Of a stretch of 62,060 bases of DNA, positions 22,778 through 29,800 are shown in pieces. The stretch spans positions 1 to 62,060 of the IMG/VR virus record IMGVR_UViG_3300044970_000368. One strand, written 5' to 3'. Source of the stretch: a virus. The translations under genes and the position numbers were made by a program. A model generated the notes under the pieces. That model had not been told where the DNA came from and did not search any database. It saw only the letters and a program-made list of their open reading frames with translations. The first letter of the stretch is position 1, and each line of letters starts with the position of its first letter.

Positions 22778-24062
22778 GGATTTCCTCAAAGCGTGAAATT
22801 TCTCCGCGCATTTTGACTGGCACGAACACGTCTCGTTGACCTCGGCGATTCTTATCTATGCGGATGCGTGATGTCGGTTGCGCTGGTGCTGTCTTGCGGT
22901 AGCCAGCAGGTTCTTTCTTCTTATCGTCTGGATGCGAGATAATGAGCAGGAAATCTGTGTGATGCCCGATTGCGCGTGATTCACGCACTGCTCCATCGTC
23001 GTTGAGTTGTGATGCTGTCAGCACCACGGAATTTGTCTTGAGTGCTGTGAGCTTCAGCCTGCGTGATAGTTCGCTCACTGCCTGCTCTCTATTGTCGGCG
23101 TTAGGCATCGTTACAATTTGTAGGTAATCGACCACAATTACATCTGCTTTTCCAAGTGACGCGAGCCTGTTTGCTTCCGCGATTATCTCACCAACCTCGG
23201 ACATATCGTCGCGGATCGTAAGGTTCATCTGCATTAGTTGTCCGATTGCATTGGAAATGTCCTTCGCACTGGCAACTGTCTTCCAGTCTGACACTGCATT
23301 GATCTCACGCATTGGAACGATTGTCTTTCCAATCAAGTTACACGCCATGCGTTGCAGGATAGACTTCGCTGGCATTTCAAGGGAGAAGATCGTTACTGCC
23401 TTTCCCTCCAGCAATGCATTGAGTGCCGCCTGATACAACAAGATTGACTTACCTCCGCTGGTCTGCGCTCCGACAACGAGCATTTCACCTCGGCGCATTC
23501 CACCTCCAAGGTATTTGTCAACCTTTGGAATTCCAGTGGCAAAGTTTTCCAGTGGTGACTTGTTTTCTAAATCGTCAAGGAAATCGCTCAGATGCTCCTT
23601 TACGCTCTTTGAATTGGTTTCTGGCTGGATTGCATTAGCCAGCGCATCAGCGATTGCTGGCAGGTCTGCACGCATGGCGCAAACATCGTCATGCGCTTCC
23701 TCCCATGTCTTGATGGCATCGCGGTATCCTTTTGCCTTGAGAAGTTGTGAGCGATAGTCCGCTGCTGTCTCAACGCACATAGCTCCCGGTGCAAGTAGGA
23801 TTGTCTTGAGCGTTTCGATTACTCCTTCCTTTCCTCCAGCGGAATTTAGCTTGCCAGTGGTTTCGAGGTCAGAAATAGCCCCCAGTGCGTTTGTTGATCC
23901 TGTCCGCTGGTAAACCCTTTCGAGTGCCTTGAAAATCAGTTTATGCTGCTCCAGAGCGAAAAGATCAGCGTTCCATGCGAGGTGCGGTAGAACCTCTGGA
24001 TCGATTGCGATTAGTGATAATGCCGCTTTCTCGGCGGTAATTGCGATAGGTAGTGATTTCAT
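22770..24062 (-). CDS. dnaB: DnaB-type replicative helicase
   Basis: 430 residues from ATG at 24062. N-terminal DnaB domain (EKAALSLIAIDPEVLPHLAW), then a RecA-like ATPase: Walker A GAQTSGGKS (198-206), FSLEMPAKSILQRMAC, Walker B VIVVDYLQI (308-316), and ASQLNDDGAVRESRAIGHH. It unwinds DNA ahead of the fork. The initiator gene is immediately upstream, so the two form the replication core. No DNA polymerase or primase is recognised in the window, so host enzymes are probably recruited. Leader ACATACATACATG without Shine-Dalgarno. Confidence 0.92.
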   Translation of the reverse strand: MKSLPIAITAEKAALSLIAIDPEVLPHLAWNADLFALEQHKLIFKALERVYQRTGSTNALGAISDLETTGKLNSAGGKEGVIETLKTILLAPGAMCVETAADYRSQLLKAKGYRDAIKTWEEAHDDVCAMRADLPAIADALANAIQPETNSKSVKEHLSDFLDDLENKSPLENFATGIPKVDKYLGGGMRRGEMLVVGAQTSGGKSILLYQAALNALLEGKAVTIFSLEMPAKSILQRMACNLIGKTIVPMREINAVSDWKTVASAKDISNAIGQLMQMNLTIRDDMSEVGEIIAEANRLASLGKADVIVVDYLQIVTMPNADNREQAVSELSRRLKLTALKTNSVVLTASQLNDDGAVRESRAIGHHTDFLLIISHPDDKKKEPAGYRKTAPAQPTSRIRIDKNRRGQRDVFVPVKMRGEISRFEEIHE

Positions 24063-24073
24063 GTATGTATGTA

Positions 24074-24886
24074 TTAGCAAGCCCGTGAGTATGTCATCTC
24101 AACCTGTTGCTGCTTTGGTTTGATCCAGTCAGCTTTGAATGATTGCCATCCACGGGTGACGCATTCTGTCAGAGCATCGTTGAGTGTCAAGCCTGCAAGT
24201 TCAGATTCTTTTTCAATCATGTTCAATGCAGTTTCAGTCAGCGGTGCGCGTTTAGCTTTACGGACTTCGAGGAAGTCATTCCAGACCTGTTGAGAAACTG
24301 ACTCTGGTTTTGTAAGTGTTGCCTTGGTGGGTTTATTGCCTTTACCAGTTGGTAAAGGTAATAAATCCTGCTGTGTTGCTATATTATTAGGTATTTCATT
24401 ATTAGTATTAGGTATTTTGTTATTAGTAATAGGTATTTGGGTGCGGTTTTTCCACAGTGTGGATTCACCACCCTGTGGGAAACCCGTAGGGTGGTTTTCT
24501 GGTAGCTCTGCAACATGGAAATTGCCAAGAGTTGCGTTCTGTGCAAAGCGAACTCCGACATACCAACCGATAACTTTACCGCTGGCATCCTTGCGTTGGA
24601 CATCCTCAATGAATCCAGCTTCCTTGAGTTGAGCTTTTGCTTTTGTGAACTTATCTCGACCCCATTGAAGACCAGTCATGGCATAATCTGATGTTGCATG
24701 AACTGCCGTGTTTTTCTGCCACTTGCGAGTGTAGGCGTAAAATGTGTAAAGCGCGATACAATCGCCGGGATTGTCCATCTTCAATAACCGATCAATTGTC
24801 GGTTTGGTAATTCCAATCAAGTGATCCTCGATTGATCCTTCTGCCATTGTATGGCATCTCTCGTATTGTTCTATTTTAAATTGCAT
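24074..24886 (-). CDS. Replication initiator / helicase-loader-like protein carrying iterons
   Basis: 270 residues from ATG at 24886; a second possible start, MAEGSIEDHL, lies 13 codons in. A longer reading from 24979 is rejected because it would include the terminator hairpin. The N-terminal ~110 residues look like a winged-helix domain (TKPTIDRLLKMDNPGDCIAL, LQWGRDKFTKAKAQLKEAGF). The middle holds 7-residue repeats (IPITNNK, IPNTNNE) made by 21-bp DNA repeats, and the C-terminal domain (VWNDFLEVRKAKRAPLTETA) resembles DnaD/loader-type tails. The arrangement mimics lambda O, whose gene contains the origin. The DnaB helicase is next. Confidence 0.7.
   Translation of the reverse strand: MQFKIEQYERCHTMAEGSIEDHLIGITKPTIDRLLKMDNPGDCIALYTFYAYTRKWQKNTAVHATSDYAMTGLQWGRDKFTKAKAQLKEAGFIEDVQRKDASGKVIGWYVGVRFAQNATLGNFHVAELPENHPTGFPQGGESTLWKNRTQIPITNNKIPNTNNEIPNNIATQQDLLPLPTGKGNKPTKATLTKPESVSQQVWNDFLEVRKAKRAPLTETALNMIEKESELAGLTLNDALTECVTRGWQSFKADWIKPKQQQVEMTYSRAC
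24339..24494. other. Candidate replication origin inside the initiator gene
   Basis: In order: dyad CCTTTACCA-GT-TGGTAAAGG (24339-24358), an A/T-rich stretch, three iterons with AGGTATTT at exact 21-bp spacing (24389, 24410, 24431), palindrome CCACAGTGTGG (24452-24462) and a 12-bp-stem hairpin with AAA loop (24468-24494, two G-U pairs). Iterons plus A/T-rich DNA plus dyads within an initiator gene next to the helicase gene match lambdoid origin organisation. Confidence 0.6.
24389..24438. repeat. Three 21-bp iterons
   Basis: The core AGGTATTT starts at 24389, 24410 and 24431. Flanking bases are also similar (ATTAGTATTAGGTATTTTGT at 24401-24420). Spacing is two helical turns, so a bound protein would face one side of the DNA. 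Confidence 0.8.
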
Positions 24887-25009
24887 AAGAAAAAAACCCT
24901 GTCTCAAGTGAACCTCCCGCGAGGAAACCCACGGGCATGAGACAGGGTAAATTGTTTGTGTTTTTGACATCGGGTTCAAGCGATGTGCTTCAAATGAAGC
25001 TACACTATA
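24887..25009 (-). promoter_or_regulatory. Structured leader of the initiator gene
   Basis: On the minus strand, three hairpins follow each other in the gap: GCTTCA-TT-TGAAGC (25000-24987), ACATCG-8-CGATGT (24986-24967) and the large terminator-like hairpin (24948-24896). The start codon lies only four bases beyond the T-run. This is the layout of an attenuator or conditional terminator. Confidence 0.6.
24896..24948 (-). terminator. Terminator-like hairpin with branched loop
   Basis: A perfect 11-bp stem (ACCCTGTCTCA / TGAGACAGGGT) encloses 31 bases that can form an inner hairpin (CCTC-CCGC-GAGG) or an alternative CCCG/CGGG pairing. Seven T follow on the minus strand. Confidence 0.8.
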
Positions 25010-25312
25010 TTAAGCGTATCGTGCGCCCTTGTAAAGCGAAATTCTCCTTGCGTGTGCGTTGTCGCGTGTAGCCATAATATCACCAACACGGACAATCAGT
25101 TTCATTTTAACCGCTGCATTGAACATAGCTCCAAATGCGTTCGGATGGTTAGGTGGATCGCCAGCAAGCTTGCGGACATCTTCAGCATGAAATTTCATAC
25201 CGCTGGATGCCATTGCTTTTATAATCGCAAGTGTTGCTTCCTTCCAGTCATCGGGAGTGTTATCGATGACTTTGGCGCATCCAGCTTCTTTGAGGTTATA
25301 TCCGCCCATCAT
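25010..25312 (-). CDS. Small winged-helix-like replication-module protein
   Basis: 100 residues. DDWKEATLAIIKAMASSGMK, FHAEDVRKLAGDPPNHPNAF and AVKMKLIVRVGDIMATRDNA follow a pattern seen in small proteins of phage replication modules that resemble a winged helix. Start ATG at 25312 has a real Shine-Dalgarno (AAGGAGG) provided by the end of the upstream gene. Possibly an accessory to initiator or helicase loading. Confidence 0.6.
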   Translation of the reverse strand: MMGGYNLKEAGCAKVIDNTPDDWKEATLAIIKAMASSGMKFHAEDVRKLAGDPPNHPNAFGAMFNAAVKMKLIVRVGDIMATRDNAHARRISLYKGARYA

Positions 25313-25602
25313 GCTGCCCTCCTTACGCGAGTGTTAGCGCGGTCTTTAGTGTATCCGCAGATCATCAATCCGTTGATCAATGCTCTTGGCGATACATCGT
25401 CATATGGAGGAACGAGGAACTGGTCAAATTGCTCCCACTTGTCCTTGCTTAACTTCTCACTGGCATAGTCCCACCAGATCATGCGAGCTACTAATGCGCG
25501 AGCATATGCTGGAACTTTCATAATGTCTTCAATCCATTCCTCTTGAGTTTTAATGCGAAGGTTAAAACCATCAAGCCATTTGTTTCGTTCTCTGATATTC
25601 AT
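25309..25602 (-). CDS. Hypothetical protein in replication module
   Basis: 97 residues: MNIRERNKWLDGFNLRIKTQ, several Trp residues, basic C-terminus KDRANTRVRRAA. Leader AAATATATAAATATATG. Function unknown. Confidence 0.6.
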   Translation of the reverse strand: MNIRERNKWLDGFNLRIKTQEEWIEDIMKVPAYARALVARMIWWDYASEKLSKDKWEQFDQFLVPPYDDVSPRALINGLMICGYTKDRANTRVRRAA

Positions 25603-25627
25603 ATATTTATATATTTATTTATTAAGT

Positions 25628-26638
25628 TTACTTCTTTTTCTTGTCTTGTGTTAATTTAGTATATCCTTTTCCTTGAATCACATCAAATTGAAAATCGCAT
25701 TGACGATTATCAAGAAAGTCTTTCATGTCTGATGCCTTTATTTTGTCACCGAGGAACTTAACAACTTCTTGCATTGTTGCTCCAGAAGTGTTTAATGCTC
25801 TGGCAACTTGGGTTGGATCAATGTAATCCGTTCCTTTGACTTTCTGTAGCTTGTATCCGGGAATTTCTTCACCGCTAACAAGTTTCTCCTTCGCCAATTC
25901 CCTTGCCCAGTCAACCAACTGATCGTTGAAGATTGCTGCCTTGGCAATGAATGCCGCAAGCGTTTCTGGCGAGTCTGCCAAATACTTCTTCAATTGCGCG
26001 AGGTTGGCGTTTAAATCGCTATCAACAATCTCCAGTGTATCGGATGCTGCCTTGCCAAGTGGAAGGCACTCTTCCTTATTTTTACACCAGTTACAATACT
26101 CGGAAGGAGTTGGTTTCTTCTCTGGATCGGCAACTGCCTCCAGAATGTTTTCAACAACCATTTTCGCTTGCTCGTAAGTGAAGTGGTGCGTGACTATTTG
26201 TTTCTGGTCGCAGAACAATAAGTAGCAAGTCCAACCCGGAGCGAAGTCGCGTTCCATGTTTCCGTAAGCGTATGCCGCCATCTGCGCATAATAATCCCTC
26301 CGAATTCCTGACTTCAGGTCAAGGCTTGTGCATTTTGATGGAATGCGGGAATCCTCCGTGCCGATATGCTCAAGCCCCGGTGTTTGAACTTTGAGTTGAG
26401 ATTCGTCTGATATGACATTTTCTCCACCAGCAATTAAACGCACTTGGTTGACTGCCCATTGAACCGCTTCCTTGTCTTCCGTGGATTCCAGAACTCGGAA
26501 CTTGCTGGTATCTCCAGCAAGAGCGAAGCGGAATGCCTCGTCCATCCGTGTTCCTCTTGCTGCCGCTGGAGAGTTACCTCCAGCGGATTCATAGCAAGCG
26601 CACTGCTCAAGTTTAGGTAGTGATGAGTGACGGATCAT
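25628..26638 (-). CDS. RecB/Cas4-like PD-(D/E)XK exonuclease with Cys cluster
   Basis: 336 residues. Motifs: IGTEDSRIPSKCTSLDLKSG (92-111) holds the D and D-x-K catalytic elements (D96, D107, K109), followed by RRDYYAQMAAYAYG (QxxxY-type helix). Cysteines C13/C15 and C182-C185-C191 (CNWCKNKEEC) give the split Fe-S cluster arrangement known in Cas4 and AddB nucleases. The family degrades one DNA strand to give overhangs for annealing. It overlaps the annealing-protein gene by 4 bases, forming an exonuclease/annealase pair like lambda Exo-Beta. The distance between the two acidic motifs is short for the family. Confidence 0.75.
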   Translation of the reverse strand: MIRHSSLPKLEQCACYESAGGNSPAAARGTRMDEAFRFALAGDTSKFRVLESTEDKEAVQWAVNQVRLIAGGENVISDESQLKVQTPGLEHIGTEDSRIPSKCTSLDLKSGIRRDYYAQMAAYAYGNMERDFAPGWTCYLLFCDQKQIVTHHFTYEQAKMVVENILEAVADPEKKPTPSEYCNWCKNKEECLPLGKAASDTLEIVDSDLNANLAQLKKYLADSPETLAAFIAKAAIFNDQLVDWARELAKEKLVSGEEIPGYKLQKVKGTDYIDPTQVARALNTSGATMQEVVKFLGDKIKASDMKDFLDNRQCDFQFDVIQGKGYTKLTQDKKKK

Positions 26639-27522
26639 TTGAATGCCTCAAGTGCTAAAATAAACTTATCAGTTGCCTCCAAGATGCGTTGGCGATATGC
26701 GCCTTCTCCGAGGTCAGTCCATGATTGTCCATCTGTCAGTTGTCCTTTAGCGGCAAGGAAACGAGTCGCAGCATCTGCAACAGGGTCAATCTGTGCCTTG
26801 ATGCCATCATACCAGTTTCCAGAGTCCCACGGAATTTCTGGAGCATCCTCGATGACGATCTCGTTCAAGCGTTCTGGAAATGTTTTCACAACCTCTGCAT
26901 TCTTGAATGGCTCAACTAAAGCGGAATGCTCTGCATCATTTTTGAGCGAGTGCTGAACATAAACTTGTGTTGCACTAACTTTAGTTGCTTCATTTATGAC
27001 GCTCGGTGCTGATGTCCTAATGTTTGTTGGCTTGCTATCGAAATCCTGCACCTCTTCAGCAAGGTAGACTCCGCAAAGGCAGGCAGGAAACACTGCACGG
27101 ACACCTTCAGCTACAACGCGAGCGGAAAGCATCTGGTCTGGATACTGCCGCCATGTTGCCTTGCCAGTGAGTCCAGCGGCATTAGCACGTTCCATTGTCC
27201 ATGTGATCTCAAGCTCTCCACCTTGAGCGTGAGCGAACTTTGCGGAGCATTTGCTTGGCCCTCTGCTTGTCCATTGAATCTTGCCGCCTGCTGCTTGGAA
27301 GCGAGCAAGTGCAGCTTGTGACTTCAGTGCTGGTCTGCCTTGGATGATGTCAAACTCGCTTGCTACGCTTGCTGGATGCCGTCCTTCAGATTGAGCGACG
27401 AGCATCAATGCTACCGCTTGCTCTGGAGACTTGATCCCGAACAAGCCAGACTTGGTAATGGCTTTTGCCATTGTTTCGATGTCCGATACGGACTGGTTGT
27501 GAACTACGATTTGGTTATTCAT
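26635..27522 (-). CDS. RecT-like ssDNA annealing protein (probable)
   Basis: 295 residues. ETMAKAITKSGLFGIKSPEQ, HPASVASEFDIIQGRPALKS, AQAALARFQAAGGKIQWTSR-type segments and LSARVVAEGVRAVFPACLCG match a phage family usually placed with RecT/Redbeta-like recombinases. Residues from about 165 on are variable. Paired with the exonuclease gene directly downstream. The family assignment is from the pattern of conserved segments, not a diagnostic catalytic motif. Confidence 0.65.
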   Translation of the reverse strand: MNNQIVVHNQSVSDIETMAKAITKSGLFGIKSPEQAVALMLVAQSEGRHPASVASEFDIIQGRPALKSQAALARFQAAGGKIQWTSRGPSKCSAKFAHAQGGELEITWTMERANAAGLTGKATWRQYPDQMLSARVVAEGVRAVFPACLCGVYLAEEVQDFDSKPTNIRTSAPSVINEATKVSATQVYVQHSLKNDAEHSALVEPFKNAEVVKTFPERLNEIVIEDAPEIPWDSGNWYDGIKAQIDPVADAATRFLAAKGQLTDGQSWTDLGEGAYRQRILEATDKFILALEAFK

Positions 27523-27528
27523 ATATAT

Positions 27529-27678
27529 TTATTTTTTGGTTGTTTTGTTTTGGAAGGAATCTCGTTTGTCGCAATAGTTGCGGAATTGATGAAGGACATT
27601 TTCTTGTCCAAGTCGGAAGCAAGCATAGCAGCTCCCAATACAGATCAAGAACAAAGTTACGGCAAATTCAGCACTCAT
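27529..27678 (-). CDS. Small membrane protein
   Basis: 49 residues. MSAEFAVTLFLICIGSCYAC gives one membrane segment with Cys residues, then a polar tail ending NKTTKK. ATGA overlap with the upstream gene at 27675-27678. Function unknown; could alter the host envelope early in infection. Confidence 0.55.
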   Translation of the reverse strand: MSAEFAVTLFLICIGSCYACFRLGQENVLHQFRNYCDKRDSFQNKTTKK

Positions 27679-27890
27679 TTTGCGGACATCTGAACTGTTG
27701 CCCAGTTGTGGAAGATTCTCGCTGGATGCGATTCTTTGCTGACTCGCTCATGGTGCTTGGCAATACGGATGGCATTGCAGAACGATTTTGCGCGAGGCAC
27801 TGTGATTCGGATTTCGTCGAGATCATGCCGCTGCGCTTGTTTAAGCTGGAATGCGAACAGGTCGTGGATTTCGGTGAGTAGTGGATTCAT
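27675..27890 (-). CDS. Small hypothetical protein, first after control region
   Basis: 71 residues from ATG at 27890 (MNPLLTEIHDLFAFQLKQAQ), amphipathic helix then basic stretch. Leader AATAAATACATACATACAATG. First gene of the replication/recombination unit. Confidence 0.6.
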   Translation of the reverse strand: MNPLLTEIHDLFAFQLKQAQRHDLDEIRITVPRAKSFCNAIRIAKHHERVSKESHPARIFHNWATVQMSAK

Positions 27891-27894
27891 TGTA

Positions 27895-28117
27895 TGTATG
27901 TATTTATTTATTGCGCTTCTGGCGTTGTGCCGTCTGCTTGGAATCAAAACTACAGCACTGCATTTCGATGTAAAGTTTTTTTTAAACTTTTTTTAAAGCT
28001 CGTAGAACCGCATGGAATCTACGTTTGCGGACATCAAGCCTCGCGGAACCGCATAAACACTACGCAACAATTTTTTTCAGATTAGAAAAATAATTGTAGA
28101 AAAATGTTGACACTCTG
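27895..28117 (-). promoter_or_regulatory. Control region upstream of replication/recombination genes
   Basis: About 220 non-coding bases. It holds two 26-bp imperfect direct repeats (27998-28023 and 28039-28064, core GAACCGCAT), an inverted repeat CGTAGA/TCTACG (28001-28023), and A-tracts (27975-27996) that form AAAGTTT-N5-AAACTTT. No clear sigma-70 box pair is seen. It follows a hairpin at 28118-28140. Likely promoter and operators for the unit 27.9-19 kb. Confidence 0.55.
27998..28064. repeat. Two 26-bp direct repeats
   Basis: 27998-28023 and 28039-28064 align as GCTCGTAGAACCGCATGGAA... and CCTCGCGGAACCGCATAAAC..., both ending CTACG, offset 41 bp (about four helical turns). Probable protein-binding sites. 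Confidence 0.65.
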
Positions 28118-28140
28118 AGAGCCTGATAAAATCAAGCTCT
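28118..28140 (-). terminator. Hairpin at end of early small-gene unit
   Basis: AGAGCCTGAT-AAA-ATCAAGCTCT, 10-bp stem with one G-U pair, overlaps the stop codon of the 28132-28335 gene. No immediate T-run on the minus strand, though ATTTTTC follows after about 14 bases, so termination may be weak. Confidence 0.5.
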
Positions 28141-28335
28141 GCGGTCATTGAAAAAACTGCCGCCGCAAAAACATTCCATCGGCATTTCAGTTTCCAAGCA
28201 AACATTGGAGCCGCATGATTCGGTTAGTCGTGCATTTTTGCGCTTCGATCCAGCTTTCTCAAAGGCGTTGCCAACGATATATTCCAGACTCTCGGATTGC
28301 ACAATCACGGCAGTTTTTTCAAAATCAAATACCAC
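28132..28335 (-). CDS. Small Cys-containing protein
   Basis: 67 codons from a GTG at 28335. MVFDFEKTAVIVQSESLEYI then SCGSNVCLETEMPMECFCGG, four Cys that may form a metal site. It overlaps the upstream gene by 11 bases. Start uncertain. Confidence 0.5.
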   Translation of the reverse strand: MVFDFEKTAVIVQSESLEYIVGNAFEKAGSKRKNARLTESCGSNVCLETEMPMECFCGGSFFNDRRA

Positions 28336-28519
28336 TGATTTGCATTGCTGGCTCAGTGGTCAAGCCTCTGTAGATTTCCTGCCTCTGGCAGAGAACATTT
28401 TTGCGATGAGCAGACCAGTCGATCTCGTCAAAGTTTGAGCGAAACTTTTTACGATCCATCGGGCGTTCATCGTCGCCTTTCCCGTTCCTGTTCCACTCGG
28501 AATTTTTGATAGTGTCCAT
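28325..28519 (-). CDS. Small phage-type protein
   Basis: 64 residues: NRNGKGDDERPMDRKKFRSN then FDEIDW. A G-[KD]-x-x-RP-M-D-RKKF pattern is common in small phage proteins of unknown function. Overlaps both neighbours by a few bases. Confidence 0.6.
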   Translation of the reverse strand: MDTIKNSEWNRNGKGDDERPMDRKKFRSNFDEIDWSAHRKNVLCQRQEIYRGLTTEPAMQISGI

Positions 28520-28764
28520 TAGAATTCCTCCAAAATAATTTCAGCGTCTTCGATGGTGTCGAAGTAGCATTCCATCTCGCCAATGTCGCGTGTGTAGTCT
28601 GGTTGCTCTACATAATGCAGCAAGTCAGCAATGACCCGCTTGCACTCTTGGATTCTCTCACAGAGCGATGTTGGCCCTCGGTGGTCAACCCACTCAACGC
28701 CACACGATGGGCAATTGTGGGACAGGTCTTTCATGTCGGATGCGTGATCGGATATAATGCTCAT
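28519..28764 (-). CDS. Small protein with CxxC and His
   Basis: 81 residues from ATG at 28764 (MSIISDHASDMKDLSHNCPS). CPSCGVEWVDHRGPTSLC suggests a zinc ribbon-like knuckle. Upstream lies A8 and a tRNA T-arm-like hairpin (28781-28809). A longer in-frame reading through that hairpin is rejected. Confidence 0.6.
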   Translation of the reverse strand: MSIISDHASDMKDLSHNCPSCGVEWVDHRGPTSLCERIQECKRVIADLLHYVEQPDYTRDIGEMECYFDTIEDAEIILEEF

Positions 28765-28780
28765 GTTTTTTTTCAAGAGT

Positions 28781-28809
28781 GAGTGCGCGAGGATTGAACT
28801 CACGCACTC
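28781..28809 (-). ncRNA. Hairpin with tRNA T-loop-like loop in leader
   Basis: An 11-bp stem (GAGTGCGCGAG / CTCACGCACTC, one G-U) closes a 7-base loop that on the minus strand reads TTCAATC, matching the tRNA T-loop consensus TTCRANY. No anticodon or D arm is present around it, so it is not a tRNA gene. It stands directly upstream of a run of eight A and the start codon at 28764. Confidence 0.5.
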
Positions 28810-28839
28810 CAACTAATTTTCGTCGCCAAACGTCTAAAC

Positions 28840-29091
28840 TTATTCTGGCTTCTCGTCGCCTTCCGCTGGCGTTTCTGCGGTGGCATTTGCCATGTCCGAG
28901 ATGGTTTTCTTTTCGAGAAGATACAGGGCAACTGTCATCTCAAAATTAAACCTCTTGAGACGATTGATGACATCGATGAACACTTCGTCTTTTGACACTG
29001 CGTCAATGTCAATGTCCTTCAAGACGTGTTCGATTGCCTTGACTTGATCCTCGCTGAATCCTTCTGCCTTTAGTTCTGTTTGCTCGCTCAT
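28840..29091 (-). CDS. Small acidic protein
   Basis: 83 residues, MSEQTELKAEGFSEDQVKAI; helical, acidic, ending AETPAEGDEKPE. ATGA overlap with the upstream 29088-29228 gene. Function unknown. Confidence 0.6.
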   Translation of the reverse strand: MSEQTELKAEGFSEDQVKAIEHVLKDIDIDAVSKDEVFIDVINRLKRFNFEMTVALYLLEKKTISDMANATAETPAEGDEKPE

Positions 29092-29228
29092 TTTTTTATT
29101 GATTTTAGTTTGCTTGTTTTCTTGTTTTGTTTGGCTACCGACACATTCATGTTCGATAGCTTCTTCTTGGATTGCCCATTGGATATTACCATTGGCACTC
29201 CAAATTTGATGGTTGCTGATGTTGACAT
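29088..29228 (-). CDS. Very small basic protein
   Basis: 46 residues, MSTSATIKFGVPMVISNGQS followed by a Lys-rich tail. Bounded by ATGA downstream and 3 bases upstream. Function unknown. Confidence 0.5.
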   Translation of the reverse strand: MSTSATIKFGVPMVISNGQSKKKLSNMNVSVAKQNKKTSKLKSIKK

Positions 29229-29231
29229 AAA

Positions 29232-29465
29232 TTATTTTTCCCGTTCTTCCAGCATTGCGTCTGCAAACTTGTATGCAAGTTGAGCTACTTCCTCCGCTGG
29301 AGCCTCCATAGCTTCCTCATCTGGATTTGCCAGTATTCCTTCAAGTGCGCGTCCAGCAAACCAGTCTCGCATTCCCATGCCAGAGTTTGGTCTAACTTTA
29401 GGTGTGTGTTGATCTCCTGCGTATGCCTGCACGGGGAATGCAGGGTGATTATTTATTTTTGCCAT
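29232..29465 (-). CDS. Conserved phage-type small protein
   Basis: 77 residues: HPAFPVQAYAGDQHTPKVRP, SGMGMRDWFAGRALEGILAN, and ELAYKFADAMLEERE-like end. HPAFP...GMS(M)RDWFAG...A...Y..ADAML is a widespread phage small-protein pattern with unknown function. Confidence 0.75.
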   Translation of the reverse strand: MAKINNHPAFPVQAYAGDQHTPKVRPNSGMGMRDWFAGRALEGILANPDEEAMEAPAEEVAQLAYKFADAMLEEREK

Positions 29466-29468
29466 ATT

Positions 29469-29675
29469 CTATTCGTTTATAAATGGATTGTTTCTGCGGT
29501 ATTGGCCGTCAACACTGCGTCTTTCCTCCGTAGTTGTCCAGAACTTATCGCAAGCCCTGCTAACTTCGCCAGACAGCTTAACCAACCATGCGTCTGCTTT
29601 CTCCTCCATGCCAGATGAGTCTCCAGCACCCTTGGCCGAAAGCATCTTTAGTTTTTGACCTCGGTGCTTAGTCAT
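29469..29675 (-). CDS. Small hypothetical protein
   Basis: 68 residues, basic N-terminus MTKHRGQKLKMLSAKGAGDS and a helical middle EEKADAWLVKLSGEVSRACD. Overlaps the upstream gene by 8 bases. Function unknown. Confidence 0.55.
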   Translation of the reverse strand: MTKHRGQKLKMLSAKGAGDSSGMEEKADAWLVKLSGEVSRACDKFWTTTEERRSVDGQYRRNNPFINE

Positions 29676-29799
29676 TTTGTGTGATGAGGAATGTTAGTCC
29701 CGCAAGCAACGCAACTGGAGACAGGCACAAGAATGCCTGCCAGCAGTGCTGGAGCGTAACGAGGATCGGTGTATTGATGAATGTATCGATGATGTTCAT
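29668..29799 (-). CDS. Very small membrane protein
   Basis: 43 residues. One hydrophobic span (FLCLSPVALLAGLTFLI) after a short amphipathic start MNIIDTFINTPILVTLQHCW. Bounded closely by neighbours. Possible early inner-membrane effector; no family recognised. Confidence 0.5.
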   Translation of the reverse strand: MNIIDTFINTPILVTLQHCWQAFLCLSPVALLAGLTFLITQND

Positions 29800-29800
29800 A

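Noticed and set aside
24887-24979. Longer N-terminus for the initiator from ATG at 24979
   Set aside because: It would translate through the perfect terminator hairpin and its T-run.
28781-28809. Phage attachment site (attP)
   Set aside because: No integrase or excisionase gene is visible anywhere in the genome, so a tRNA-like hairpin alone does not support integration.
28776-28860. Complete tRNA gene on the minus strand
   Set aside because: Only a T-arm-like hairpin is present; no anticodon arm, D arm or matching acceptor strand is found.
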